Assembly: GCF_963924675.1 (NCBI RefSeq)
Contig: NC_089220.1
Coordinates: 160,989,270-161,053,269, forward strand
DNA length: 64,000 nucleotides
Reading direction: 5' to 3'
From: Phocoena phocoena
Lineage: Eukaryota; Chordata; Mammalia; Artiodactyla; Phocoenidae
Every line of letters begins with the position of its first letter. Within the stretch, counting starts at the first letter, position 1. Positions 50,156 through 60,818 of this stretch are shown here, piece after piece. A program made the position numbers and the translations under genes. The notes under the pieces were generated by a model. It searched no databases. It was given only the letters and a program-made list of their open reading frames with translations, and was not told the DNA's origin.

Positions 50156-51369
50156 TGTGTTTCACTAACCAAATGTTTTTCCTAAGTAATCCCAAATCTC
50201 TTCATGTGTGTATGTATCATTTTCCAACTAAATTGGTACCACCTAAAAAATGCAAAGAAAACATCTTTCTTTCTCACTCATTGCACATATTGTAGTCCTC
50301 ATAGATACTCCATAAAATCATGAACTAGGAGAATACATTCACGAACACATAGACAGGTTCACGGGCGTTCTTTCCTCTAAAGCCATTTAATGATGTTATA
50401 GAATCTCCATTCTTTTGAAAACATAGCACTTCTTCCAGGCTGCAGCAATTTCAGGTTTCCTCAAAACACATAAGTTAGACTAATCATAGTTGAACCAATA
50501 CATTAAATTTTCACTTCTTGATCTTGAGGTTTTCTGACAGTAGATCACAGGGCCATTTCTGCATCCCTGGGGCTGCATTTCTAGAGGACCACCTTTGCCT
50601 GACAGTGGTGGCCAGTCCTTACCTCTTCCCCATGCCTCCTGGAGCCCCCTGGACACCCTAGTCCTCTCCTCGGGTACCACATTCCCCTTCTGCAGGTCTC
50701 TTCCCAGATGCTAAAACCTTGGGCTACCAGCCCTAAAATGATTTCCATTCACTGGAAGAAATTTCTCTAGGAAACCCCAGCCTGTGCACCTCCCACCCTG
50801 CCCCTGTCCTTCCCTGGGTCTGGGTCATCCAGGCCCAGATGCTGGAAGAAGCCGTATCCATTTCCCGTGGGTCTCAGTGGTGGTGGTGGGGGGCAGCATT
50901 TATTGAGAGTGGGATTGGTCACTTCATACATTATTTGACTAAAAGTCTGTACATTTAATAATAATTCCAAAGAGAATATTTTAGCTCTTATCATTATCCA
51001 TCCTTATGGTCCTTAACAACGAAATGTGGGATGCCTATGGCTACACAGGATGCTCTCAGTCTTACAAGTAGCCGGGAAAGCATGGTGTCACTGGCTGCCA
51101 ATGCTGTGGTGCCCCCCTCACCCCAGTAGCTCACTCACTTCTGGGCACACCAGCTGCTCGCCCTTAGTCCTGTTTACGGCTTGTGTATTCACCATGGGAT
51201 CCCTCAACCCACTCCCACCATCATCGTTTTTGGGGAAGTGCTCACTCAACTGTGGCAAACTTACACAACAGGGATTAAGGAACTGAGTAAAACAAATTTT
51301 GAGGTATAATGGAGGAAGTAGGAAACTACAGAAGCTTTGAGTTTGAAAGGAATTTTTTTCAAATCCTAA

Positions 51370-51475
51370 AGCCCACCTCCCATTTGTGATGCACAGAATC
51401 TGAGGATCAGGAAGGTTAAGAGGCCACGGCAGGTCAGTGATAAAGGCAGGACTAGAGCTCAGAGTTCCTGGTGAT
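51370..51475 (-). repeat. MIR-like fragment, antisense
   Basis: AATCTGAGGATCAGGAAGGT followed by TAAGAGGCCACGGCAGGTCA and GGACTAGAGCTCAGAGTTCC matches the reverse MIR core. Confidence 0.5.
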
Positions 51476-51566
51476 CCATCCAGCCGTCTTCCGCTTCCCC
51501 ATGGAATGTCCCCAGCCTTTGTCAAAATACGTTAGAAAACGTGGGCTAGCTTCTAGAGGGATCTGG

Positions 51567-51786
51567 GGCTTCCCTGGTGGTGCAGTGGTTGAGAGTCCGC
51601 CTGCCGATGCAGGGGACACGGGTTCGTGCCCCGGTCCGGGAAGATCCCACGTGCTGTGGAGCGGCTGGGCCCGTGAGCCATGGCCGCTGAGCCTGCGCGT
51701 CCGGAGCCTGTGCTCCGCAACGGGAGAGGCTGCGGCAGTGAGAGGCCCACGTACCAAAAAATAATAATAATAATAAAATAAAATAA
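51567..51786 (+). mobile_element. CHR-type SINE, short form (intron 3)
   Basis: It starts GGCTTCCCTGGTGGTGCAGT, has the GGGTTCGTGCC B-box and the GC-rich short body, and ends in an AATAAT/AAATA tail. The perfect 10 bp duplication AGGGATCTGG flanks it at 51557-51566 and 51787-51796. The frames on both strands at 51452-51867 are readings through it. Confidence 0.93.
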
Positions 51787-53720
51787 AGGGATCTGGCATG
51801 ACAAGGATATACAGTGAAAGCATGGGAATTTATTTGATTTTGAAATTATGCCCTTAATTCCTGTCATTTTTTTTCCCTCTCATTAAATCTTAACCTAACC
51901 TGGGTAATTTTATTTTTTTAAGAAGGAGAAAATATTGGAACCTGCATTAAACTCTCCTGTTTGCTTTGCCAGCCAAATCCCCAGGGAGGAGGTTGGAGGT
52001 CTCCAGAGTCACTGTTCCTACATCTTGGAAATCAAATTCTAAAGGGTTCCCAATTACCTACATATAAATGACTTTGTCAATTAATGACAAATTGGCCTAG
52101 TCGTCTCAGAAGCCACCAAATAGCTTAGAAGCATATTATAAATTAGACGCACATTTCACAATCTCTTTACCTGAAACTGACATGGCAAAATGCCACATGG
52201 TAATAACTTTTTAACCAGAATCAAATAGATAAGCCTCCGAGGCCGTCATGCTAAAGGGTGAGCCCCATCGTAGAAGGCTTGGGAAGGTATTCAAGTCAGA
52301 ACTCTACCGACCAGGTTTATTGTGCCGTCTCCTAAGTAGTCTTCGTCTCCAGGGCCATGGCTGTCTAATACGTGCATGGGGAGAAAGCGATTGATTTGTT
52401 TTTTCAACAGGCTGCCAGATGCGCTGAGGAGGAGATTCAGCTTACTAGCCCTCGCCACTAAAAATAGAGATCTGCTAGTTAAATTTCATGTGTATTAATG
52501 CCTAATATGTTGCCTTTAGTACTTGGCACTTTGGAAGAATATTTAGTTAAGGACAAGCCCAACAAGCCTCCTTATCTTAGAGTTGAATCCTTACACTTCA
52601 TCGCAGGGTCCCCATCAGTGAGACAACAGTCCGGGAAAAGAATCGTTGAACTGAACATCCCCAGATTGGATCCTGAGATTCAAAAGGGTCAGGTCATCTC
52701 TGTTTCCCAGGGAGCCCTAAGAGCTCTTTGACAATCAGGGCAGCAGTGGTGGTGATAAGGGGCAGAAGCTGACAGGCTGATGTCCCTGTCCATGTAGATG
52801 GGCAGTTTTCAATTGTGTGGTGAATAGCACCCTATTCAGTGCTGATTCCATGAACTGAAATTGTGTTTATTCATGTAGTCATAAGGATGACTTGCAATAT
52901 ATGTAATTTAAATTATAGATCACTGTAATTTGTTGTCGTGATTAACACTGAACCGTCATTTAAATTACACGTTATAAATATATACATTAACGCATACGCA
53001 TATATTAACATTTTAGAATGACCTCCTGTACTGTATCTGATACTTTTGGAGAAGGTTAGGATGTCAACATTGGTATCAGGTGACTTGTAGCCACAGGACC
53101 TGCATCCCAGTTTACCATGCCCCCACCAACACCCACAGTTTACTGGCACACCTGTGTCAACACCGTTCCAAATGAGTCACTCACCCTGCGTACATGTACG
53201 AATTACCTTTCACATTTGGTTTGTCAAAGAGGCAGAGGTCACATCTGGTAGAGTTACTGAGTCACTGGTGTAGGAATCTGAAACCCAAACTCCCTCCACT
53301 GAATTCTCTCCCTCGCCTTTGTAAATGTTCTATTTCACCAGTAACGGGCTGTCAGCCTCAAGATTTAAAGATTTAAGCTTGAAGGGGCTGTAATTATTTC
53401 TCTAGGGCTCTGTCGAGATTTCTGTAGCTTAGTCATTCAATGTTCCCACATGATTTTGTATTTGTCATTTTTTTTTCTCTGCAACAGCAGAAGTTTTAAA
53501 ATTGCTCCACACAAATGGAAAACTAAGGTGAACACAATAAATCTGAACTTGACTTTCCATACCTATCACCACTGCGAAAAGGCTGAGTAAGGAGTGATTA
53601 GGGCCGTGATTATAATGGTGGGCTTTTATTAGAAAGATAAACCGTCTTTGCCCAGGTTATTTCTTGGGAAGGTCGTTTAAGTGGAATTTTCACTTTGCTC
53701 CTTTTTTCTTTTACTTATAG

Positions 53721-53948
53721 GTCCTGAATGTTCCCAGAACTACACAACACCTAGTGGGGTGATAAAATCCCCAGGATTCCCTGAAAAATATCCCAACAGC
53801 CTAGAATGCACCTATATTATCTTTGCACCAAAGATGTCGGAGATTATCCTGGAATTTGAAAGCTTTGACCTGGAGGCTGACTCAAATCCTCCTGGGGGGA
53901 TGTTTTGCCGCTATGACCGGCTAGAAATCTGGGATGGATTCCCTGATG
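53721..53948 (+). CDS. NRP1: NRP1 exon 4: first part of CUB domain a2
   Basis: This 228 bp exon encodes PECSQNYTTPSG through IWDGFPD, about human residues 144-220. It is phase 1 at both ends and exactly 76 codons long. The acceptor is TTATAG and the donor is GTAAGC at 53949. It carries the a2 disulfide pair in PECSQ and SLECTY (human C147 and C173), the first cysteine of the next pair (C206 in MFCRYD), the N-glycosylation sequon NYT (human N150), and two of the three family calcium ligands (human E195 in LEFESF and D209 in RYDRLE). The CUB hallmark SPGFPEKYPN is intact. A small change from human, as remembered, is LEADSN for LEPDSN. The a2 domain helps form the semaphorin-binding face. Confidence 0.97.
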
Positions 53949-54149
53949 GTAAGCATGGCAGGAAGCACCCCCAAAAGGGAAGAATCTGGGGGAAGGGTCC
54001 TGGGATCCTTTTACAAGCATCATGACACATGCATCACTTTAAAAAGTAGCTCAAAAGGAGGAGGCAAAACAAAGCAAAACAGGAACTTTCTTTATGCAGA
54101 GCCATGACGAAATATTTGAGCCCAAAAAGACTTGGTAACTTTCTAATCT

Positions 54150-54250
54150 AATGCCTTCATTTTATAGATGAGGAAACGGAGGCCATAAGAGTCTATGCAA
54201 GGTCTCATAACTATTTTGCTGACAAAATTGGGACCAATCCATGGTTTTCC
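54150..54250 (-). repeat. MIR-like fragment, antisense
   Basis: CATTTTATAGATGAGGAAAC followed by GGAGGCCATAAGAGTCTATG matches the reverse MIR core; a second similar piece (GACTAAGGGCCAGAGAGGTT) lies at 54369. Confidence 0.55.
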
Positions 54251-54594
54251 TGACTTAAGTATTTTGCTCATTTCAATGACTTGCCTATAGGTCATTAATT
54301 CATAAACTCATCAGAGGGTGAGCTCTTAAGACATCAGTTAAATCAAACCATTCATTTTGTAAATGCAGAGACTAAGGGCCAGAGAGGTTAAGTACCTGCT
54401 AAAGTTTTAACAGTGAAATATGTGTCTATTATGCCACCAAAACATTTAGAAATTTAGGAAAGGAAGGAGGAGAACATTTGGACATTCCTCATTTAGATGG
54501 ATTCCTTGTCTGCTCTCTAGGGAATTTTTATCTTTGGGGATTCAAATTGCCTCAGTACATCCTTGGTACACCTTGTTCCTATCATCTGAATTCA

Positions 54595-54905
54595 TCATCC
54601 ATTCAAAAAATATATTTATTGAGCACCTGCCATGGACCAGGCACTGTTCTAGCCTCTTGGCAAACAAAGCAAAGATGGCTGCCCTGTTTAGATTCTACCA
54701 GGGGGAATGAGGTAATAAACAGGACACATTACAGACAAATGAAGTATGTGTATGGAATGTTAGAAGATGAGAAGTGCTATAAACAAAGAAAAAGAAAAGA
54801 AGAAAAAGTAGAGTAAAGGCATGAGAAGAACTAAGGTTAGGGGAGAGGGATGGGGGGAATTTTTAAATAGGGCAGTCAGGTCAGACCTTATTAAGAAAGT
54901 GAGAG
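54595..54905 (+). repeat. L2-like ancient repeat
   Basis: TATTTATTGAGCACCTGCCA, TGGACCAGGCACTGTTCTAG, AGTGCTATAAACAAAG and later AATAGGGCAGTCAGGTCAGA follow a well-known ancient repeat. It is the second and longer copy of the type seen at 11155. Confidence 0.6.
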
Positions 54906-56588
54906 AGATTTGAAGGAGGCGGGGGAGGTAGCCATGTGGCCAGCTAAATGAAAGTTCTCCATTTCAACCCCTGTGAACTAGAAGGTGAATGGCAAAAATA
55001 CACACCCAAGTTCTGAACAGAGGGAGATAATATCAAATAATTTGTTGCAGCTGCATTGCTTGTCTTGTGTTTAGTCTGGTTTAATAGTAAGATTTCTCTG
55101 GAGAACACACTCTGCACAGATCAGAAAGGGTGGCTTGGAAGTTCTTACAAATCATGCAATTAGAACTTTGGAGCCATCTATGAAATAGTCAGGTATTATT
55201 ATCAAGATGGAGGAAAGAATATTTAAGTAAACTGTAAACGAAGAGCTAGTATAATGTGAAAGAAATTGCGTTTGTCTTTGAAATGAGATGAAAATGATCA
55301 GTGTAATTCAGTTTAGGTATGTTCCTCAATAGTAAAAAACACGGGAGAAAATCTGGCTTTAGAGAAAGCTTATGTTGTCATTGGAGCACATGGCTGAGTT
55401 ATCATTACTTTAGCCTCTTCTTTGCTTTTTTACCATATAAATAGGGTTATGTTGATCTTATCGGAACTCCTTCATTAAGTAGTGAGATTTGCCCAAACAG
55501 AGCACTGATTGATTTCCAAGTATTCAATCCGATAATTAGGAAAACAGTATTATAATAGTATTGTAATAATAGTTGGAACATTTAATAATGGGTTTATTTG
55601 TTCACAATCCAAATTTGCAGCCTTCTTTTCTAGAACTTATATTTAAATTGACATCTGAAAAGAAGGTCCAATCAACCAACTTATGTAGAAAGAAGCACAT
55701 TGTTATTAGTGTCAAGGGTTTTCCAAAGTAGTAATTTTCTGGCTCTAGAAAATCACGGAGTTGAAGCGAAGAACAATTAACAATACAGGTTGTCAGCCTT
55801 GCAGTTCATTCCTGTTTTAAACTATGCTGTGTTTGACTTATTCCCAGAGAAAACTGGCTTTGGAATATGAAAAATGTGATCGTGTATTTGTTAGTATTTA
55901 TCTGGTCTCGTCCAGCGTACAACAGCATCACAGCTCACTCTTTTTTAGGCAGAATGAAAGACTGTGTCCTCTTGGGTTTTTTATCAGTGGCACTAGGAAC
56001 ATTTTTGTCATGTAGTTCAACACATAGAGTTCCTTGCCAGCAAAATCGCTTTTAGTCTTTGATAGCCTTTCCAAAAACAACAACCAGAAGGTGCTGAAGG
56101 CTTGTAACCATCAAGTGATTTTATGTTGCATTTTATCATAAGCAGTGAATTAGACGACTGAGTAATTGAAAGTGACCCATTGATTCAGATTGACTTTGAA
56201 GAGAAGCAGTTTACTCCAAAACTTGAGATCCCAGGCATGCACGTGGCAAACCCCACTCCTCCAGCTAGCACTCTCTTTGAAGCAACATAGATTCCCAAGT
56301 AGCGGCTCTGGAGTCATTGGTGGAAGTTTACGTACGGTTTGAGAGCCATGAGCTAAGCATGCCTGTAAATGCTTGTGCTGAATTATGGAACCAAACATGA
56401 AGGCCTAGCTCACAATACCTGGGCGCAGATGAAGCCAGCTGTCCATCCAGGCTGGGCAAAGAGTTGGAACTGAGGCTGTGACCTACGTTCCCCAAATTAT
56501 CAATGATTTTAGGAATAAGCATCATGAAAGCTGGATTGAGTTCTGTTTGGTTTTTATTTACTTTCATATTAAAATTAACCTTCTAAAA

Positions 56589-56631
56589 TATAAATATAAA
56601 ATATCAATTATATAAATATAAAATATCAATG
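56589..56631. repeat. AT-rich 21 bp duplication
   Basis: The string TATAAATATAAAATATCAA occurs twice, 21 bases apart, in an AT-rich context. Confidence 0.75.
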
Positions 56632-58800
56632 ATATCAACCTTCAAAAATATAAATGACATAAATGTTGCAAATTCTTTTCTCTGGGGAAAAGTTGCAAAA
56701 TCCAGATATTCTCCACCAAAAGGTTTATGCTAAGAAAAGTAGATGTAGCCTATCTTGTACCTTCTCAAAATGATCCCCTTTCTTGTTTATTTATTCAAAA
56801 TACCTCTTTTTAAAAGTACCTCCTTATAGTTGATTGTTGCCCTTTTTTCTCATTAAGAAGTGGCAGAAAGCCAAACTGTGTGATTCTGAGGTAGGGTTAT
56901 AATTAATGGAGGGATTAGTGGGAAAATACAAAGAACGGGCTTTTGCCATTTCCTGTTGTAGGTGTGTCTTTCAAACAGCACAAATCCTGTGTTGCCTTCA
57001 CACCTGAGAAGCTATGATCATCGCAGGCCTGCTCTCCCCCAAGAGAGAGCTTAGTACCTGTTGCTTAAATTCTCCAGTCGTTCTATTTTTGAATCATACT
57101 TCTGTTTTTGTGACAGTTTGAATTCATCTCCTAGGCCTTTGGCTCCACAATAACCGGAAGTAGGGAACCCAAGAGCTGTGGTCATGTAAATCCACAAATG
57201 AGCGCATACACAAGACAGATGAGGGTCTTGCAGCCACTCTGGCTCAGATCAATATTGCATTAGCTTGCTAGGCTAAGGTCTCGCTGTTGTTCAGGAAAAT
57301 TCAATACTTCTTTGTATTATAGTCGAAAAAGGCTTTCACTCTCCTATCTTGAGGGCTCCTAAAGAGAGTTGCATGCTGCTTGCTGTCCCGGGGCAATATT
57401 CAAAAGGACAGAAGGCAGATTTACCCGGCATGTCTTCAACATTATAAACCAGTGAGTCATGGAGACTCTCTAAATTCTGAGTCTGCACTAGACAAGTTCT
57501 CTTCTGTTTGCTCTTTCAAAGAGACTCCACCTCCCGCCCTCCCCAGAGGAACTGGTGACAGCAGAGGGGAGGGGAGGGAAGGCAGCCGGAGCTCGGGGTG
57601 GTGAGGGCGTGACTGCAGCTTTCCTTGTGTGCTTGTATTCTTGGTAAGGTCAGTGGCTGTGGCGATCTGAGAAAGGCCCCCAGGAGTAAGGCTGTAAAAG
57701 TTTGCCCACAAACCCAAGAAAAAGAAAGTTATGAAACCACAATAATGGAATTTAAATGAGGGAAAAGACTGAGGGAGGATGAATAGACTCTAAGCCTCCC
57801 ATTAAGATTACAGACAAGAAGTGGGATTCTTTTTGAGGAAAGGAAAGACCTGAGTTTATGACTCCAGCAAGATATTTTCATGCATATGTTGCTGGCAGCT
57901 TTGCTCTCTTAGGGGAAGGGGAAAGTGTTGAATTGGTGATAGGGCCACATTCAGAATGAAGAAAACTTGGCGAAGAGCTAGTACTTGTTGTGGGAGAATC
58001 TGTGGCCAGGATTAAAGCCAGAGAGAAACAAAAAGCGGTGAGAGTTTCATCTGAGATGCTGTCTTCTGCCAACTGGGAAACCTGATATCATGACCTTTCC
58101 CCTCATTCTGCAGAGCCACTGTCCACAACCACGTGGTGCCCTATGTATCCGTCCTCTAAATGGGCAGACACCTTGTCCTCTTCGTAATAAAGCAGTTGAC
58201 ACACACAAACATTTGGGTGCTAGAGAGTGAGGCGTGACAGTAGAGAGAGAAATCGGTCACATCCATTACTTTGAGCACGTGGAGAAGTTATCAGCTATTC
58301 AAACTCATCATTTTGCGCTAACTCAAATAGTAAACCACTTTAGCTTAGTTTTTTTCTTTTCTTTCCTTTTATTTTTTAAAGAGGGTTGGCCAAGAACGGA
58401 AAACCTGTTAGCCCAGGATCCAAGCACTCTAAAAAGCAGGGTGCTCAGATAGCCACCTGCCAGGAACTCAGCTAGCATGTGGGGCTCCAGGGAGGGCAGT
58501 GCACGTGGGGTTCACTTTCTCGAGCACACGTGAAGCTTCACCCAGCTCTCACCAGCCGCCTTCTGCATCCAAGCAGCACACACCAGCCTGGGAACCCCAC
58601 CTTCCTGCCGAAGGCCCATCCCTCCAGAGAAAGGTCCACCTACTGTGCCTCCTTGAACACAGCAATAACTCTTAGTTGAAAGGCACAGAACCACGGATTT
58701 CTTGGAGGGGAAAATGGTCCACACCAGATTGTCCTTCAAAGCCCAAACCATCTGGTATGTTTTTACCATATGTGCAATAAAAAAAAAATCTAGAGAAAAG

Positions 58801-58804
<4 letters not shown>

Positions 58805-58835
<31 letters not shown>
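58805..58835. repeat. Poly-T run of 31 bases
   Basis: An uninterrupted T run of about 31 bases follows AAAAGGGGA. It could be the tail of a minus-strand retrocopy starting at 58836, but that flank (GTCTTGCTGCTGATCTGGAC) is not recognised and no target-site duplication was found. Confidence 0.85.
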
Positions 58836-58836
<1 letters not shown>

Positions 58837-59479
58837 TCTTGCTGCTGATCTGGACAGGGAAATGGAAAGATTTTCCAAGCCCGGGGACTTCCACACTGTC
58901 TATAAGGCAACTTACAGTTGCTAATTGCCACGGTTGGTCTAAAAGCACTTCAACAAAGGGACGGCCAGTATAAGCCAAATAACAACTTGACTTGATCGCC
59001 AATCAGTCAGTGTTCCCAACCTTCTTCTGCCTCAGTCACTACCTGTTTCCTGGTATGCAGTCAAATGGCTGCTTTGCGTCATCTCTTCGTCCCTGGACAC
59101 AAGTGCAATGCAGTCACCTCTCTAAGGTTTGGGAGATAAAAAACTGAGAAGTCAGAAAGACTCATTTTCTTTTGTTTTGATTACAATTTGCTATTATGTG
59201 TAAGTTATTGGTATCTATAATTTCTAAACTTTTTGTTACAATTATGAATTAGTCTTCAGATACAGCCCTGATTAGGACATAATCTACTGTCCTTTGTCTA
59301 ATTCTGTGGTGTTCGTCATAACGAGGCTCCAGGACTGAAAGATGGAAAGAGGAAGGGGGTGGGAGTCACCCAGGGCTGGGTCAGACCTTGGTACTGCTCT
59401 GGTGCCAGGATGGGTTTCCAGAACATTCACCAGGATCCCCTCCTAGGGTGGGGGCATTGAGGACAGATGACTCCAAGAG

Positions 59480-59494
59480 CCCCCCCCCCCCCCC
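59480..59494. repeat. Poly-C run of 15 bases
   Basis: Fifteen consecutive C bases follow TCCAAGAG, about 380 bp before exon 5. Runs like this are prone to length error in sequencing and to poly-C-binding proteins in RNA. Confidence 0.9.
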
Positions 59495-59875
59495 GGTGGG
59501 TGATTACAAGCTGGCTAGAGTTCCTGGGCGCCGGACCGTGTGCACCGTGCGGTCCTGGAGATGAATGCCAGGGTGCACTTGACAGCCCAAATCTCCTTTG
59601 CAATCAAAGCAAGATTTTCGATTTTGTTCCTGAAAACAGTCCTGCTCACTGGGGAATGTGGTTATGCCTGTTATTGCCCTTCAGAGCACACTTGAAAACC
59701 CTCTCTGCAAACCCGATCCAATATGTTCACTGCAAAACAATTAGCTAGCGAAGACTTGCTTGGGGTAAGAAAACACTTCCGGGTTCCACTGGGACCCATG
59801 TTCACAAATGGTTTTGCTGGCATCTGCTGCAGAAGAAAAGGTATTTTCACGGTCTCTGCGTTTCTTCCTCTGCAG

Positions 59876-60031
59876 TTGGTCCCCACATTGGGCGTTACTG
59901 TGGGCAGAAAACACCAGGTCGAATCCACTCCTCATCCGGCATCCTGTCCATGGTTTTCTACACGGACAGCGCCATAGCCAAAGAAGGCTTCTCGGCAAAC
60001 TACAGTGTCTCACAAAGCAGTGTTTCAGAAG
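59876..60031 (+). CDS. NRP1: NRP1 exon 5: remainder of CUB domain a2
   Basis: This 156 bp exon encodes GPHIGRYCGQKTPGR through NYSVSQSSVSE, about human residues 220-272. It is phase 1 at both ends and exactly 52 codons long. The acceptor is CTCTGCAG and the donor is GTCAGT at 60032. It supplies the disulfide partner cysteine in GRYCGQ (human C228), the third calcium ligand (human D250 in FYTDSA) and the sequon NYS (human N261). It closes the CUB fold with GILSMVFYTDSAIAKEGFSA. Changes from human as remembered are RIHSS for RIRSS and SVSQSS for SVLQSS, the latter close to the a2-b1 linker. Confidence 0.97.
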
Positions 60032-60611
60032 GTCAGTATTTATGCCTCTTGCAAAGCCCTGCGGTAAGTAGTCGCTATTATTCCTCCTCACACACCTGTG
60101 GCCCTGTGAACACTACAGATGTGTTTCGTGAGTTGGAGTGCCCAGTATTTCTTTTTCTCTTTTAAATGGTTTATATGAATATCAATGGGAAGAACTCTTT
60201 GGGGTGCTTTCTTAAAACTATGTGCGAGAAGGCTGCATGTAAGCCTCTGAAATTATGGGAGAAAAAGTGGGAAACGGCAAAACCGTGCCTTGAAACAATG
60301 AAATATGGCCAGACCGCCTACCTGGTACCCTCCATTGTATATTGGGCTGAGAGCCAGGAAAGGACAGGCTTCGATCCTGGATGAGAAGAACCAGTCAGCA
60401 TCAGTGGAGTTCATCAACAGGCAGGCAGGTAGAATGGATGGTGCGTGGTAGTTTGATTTGGGGAGACCCTGGTGGAAGCTGTTTTTGTTTTTCTTATGTG
60501 AATGAAAGCGGATATTCACGTAAAAGAAGCATGTTTTAACTTCTGCTATAACTTTCCATAAAAGAAAAAAAAAGTAATATGTTTTTTGTATCATCTTAAA
60601 ATACACGACTA

Positions 60612-60818
60612 GGGCTTCCCTGGTGGCACAGTGGTTGAGAGTCTGCCTGCCGATGCAGGAGACGTGGGTTTGTGCCCCGGTCCGGGAAGATCCCACATGC
60701 CGCGGAGCGGCTGGGCCCGTGAGCCATGGCCACTGAGCCTGCGCGTCCGGAGCCTGTGCTTTGCAACGGGAGAGGCCACAACAGTGAGAGGCCCGCGTAC
60801 CACAAAAAAAGAAAAAAA
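60612..60818 (+). mobile_element. CHR-type SINE, short form (intron 5)
   Basis: It starts GGGCTTCCCTGGTGGCACAG and has the short GC-rich body and an A-rich tail interrupted by one G. The duplication AAAATACACGACTA at 60598-60611 and AAAATACACAACTA at 60816-60829 matches in 13 of 14 positions, with an overlap into the tail. Frames at 60253-60887 on the minus strand are readings through it. Confidence 0.92.

Larger units (their letters stand above)
47468..53720 (+). other. NRP1: NRP1 intron 3 (6253 bp, phase 1)
   Basis: The intron runs from donor GTGAGT to acceptor TTACTTATAG, preceded by the T-rich stretch CTTTTTTCTTTTACTTATAG. It holds an antisense L1 3' end (47916-48041), a perfect 3 x 71 bp tandem repeat (48801-49013), a sense L1 3' fragment (49385-49455), MIR-like pieces, a CA/TA simple repeat (50082-50155) and a CHR-type SINE (51567-51786). 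The stretch 51800-53700 shows no repeat or gene I can name. Confidence 0.93.
53949..59875 (+). other. NRP1: NRP1 intron 4 (5927 bp, phase 1)
   Basis: The intron runs from donor GTAAGC to acceptor TTCCTCTGCAG. The exon 4 frame stays open for about 25 codons past the donor, to a TGA at 54023-54025, so retention would add only a short tail. Contents include MIR-like pieces near 54150 and 54345, an L2-like fragment (54595-54790), an AT-rich duplication near 56590, a 31-base T run (58805-58835) and a 15-base C run (59480-59494). The stretches 54900-56500 and 56700-58700 show nothing I can name. Confidence 0.93.

Noticed and set aside
21197..60818. tRNA genes, suggested by B-box-like GGTTCGTGCC sequences
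   Set aside because: Each lies in a SINE head followed by a SINE body, A-rich tail and target-site duplication. No intact cloverleaf was found.
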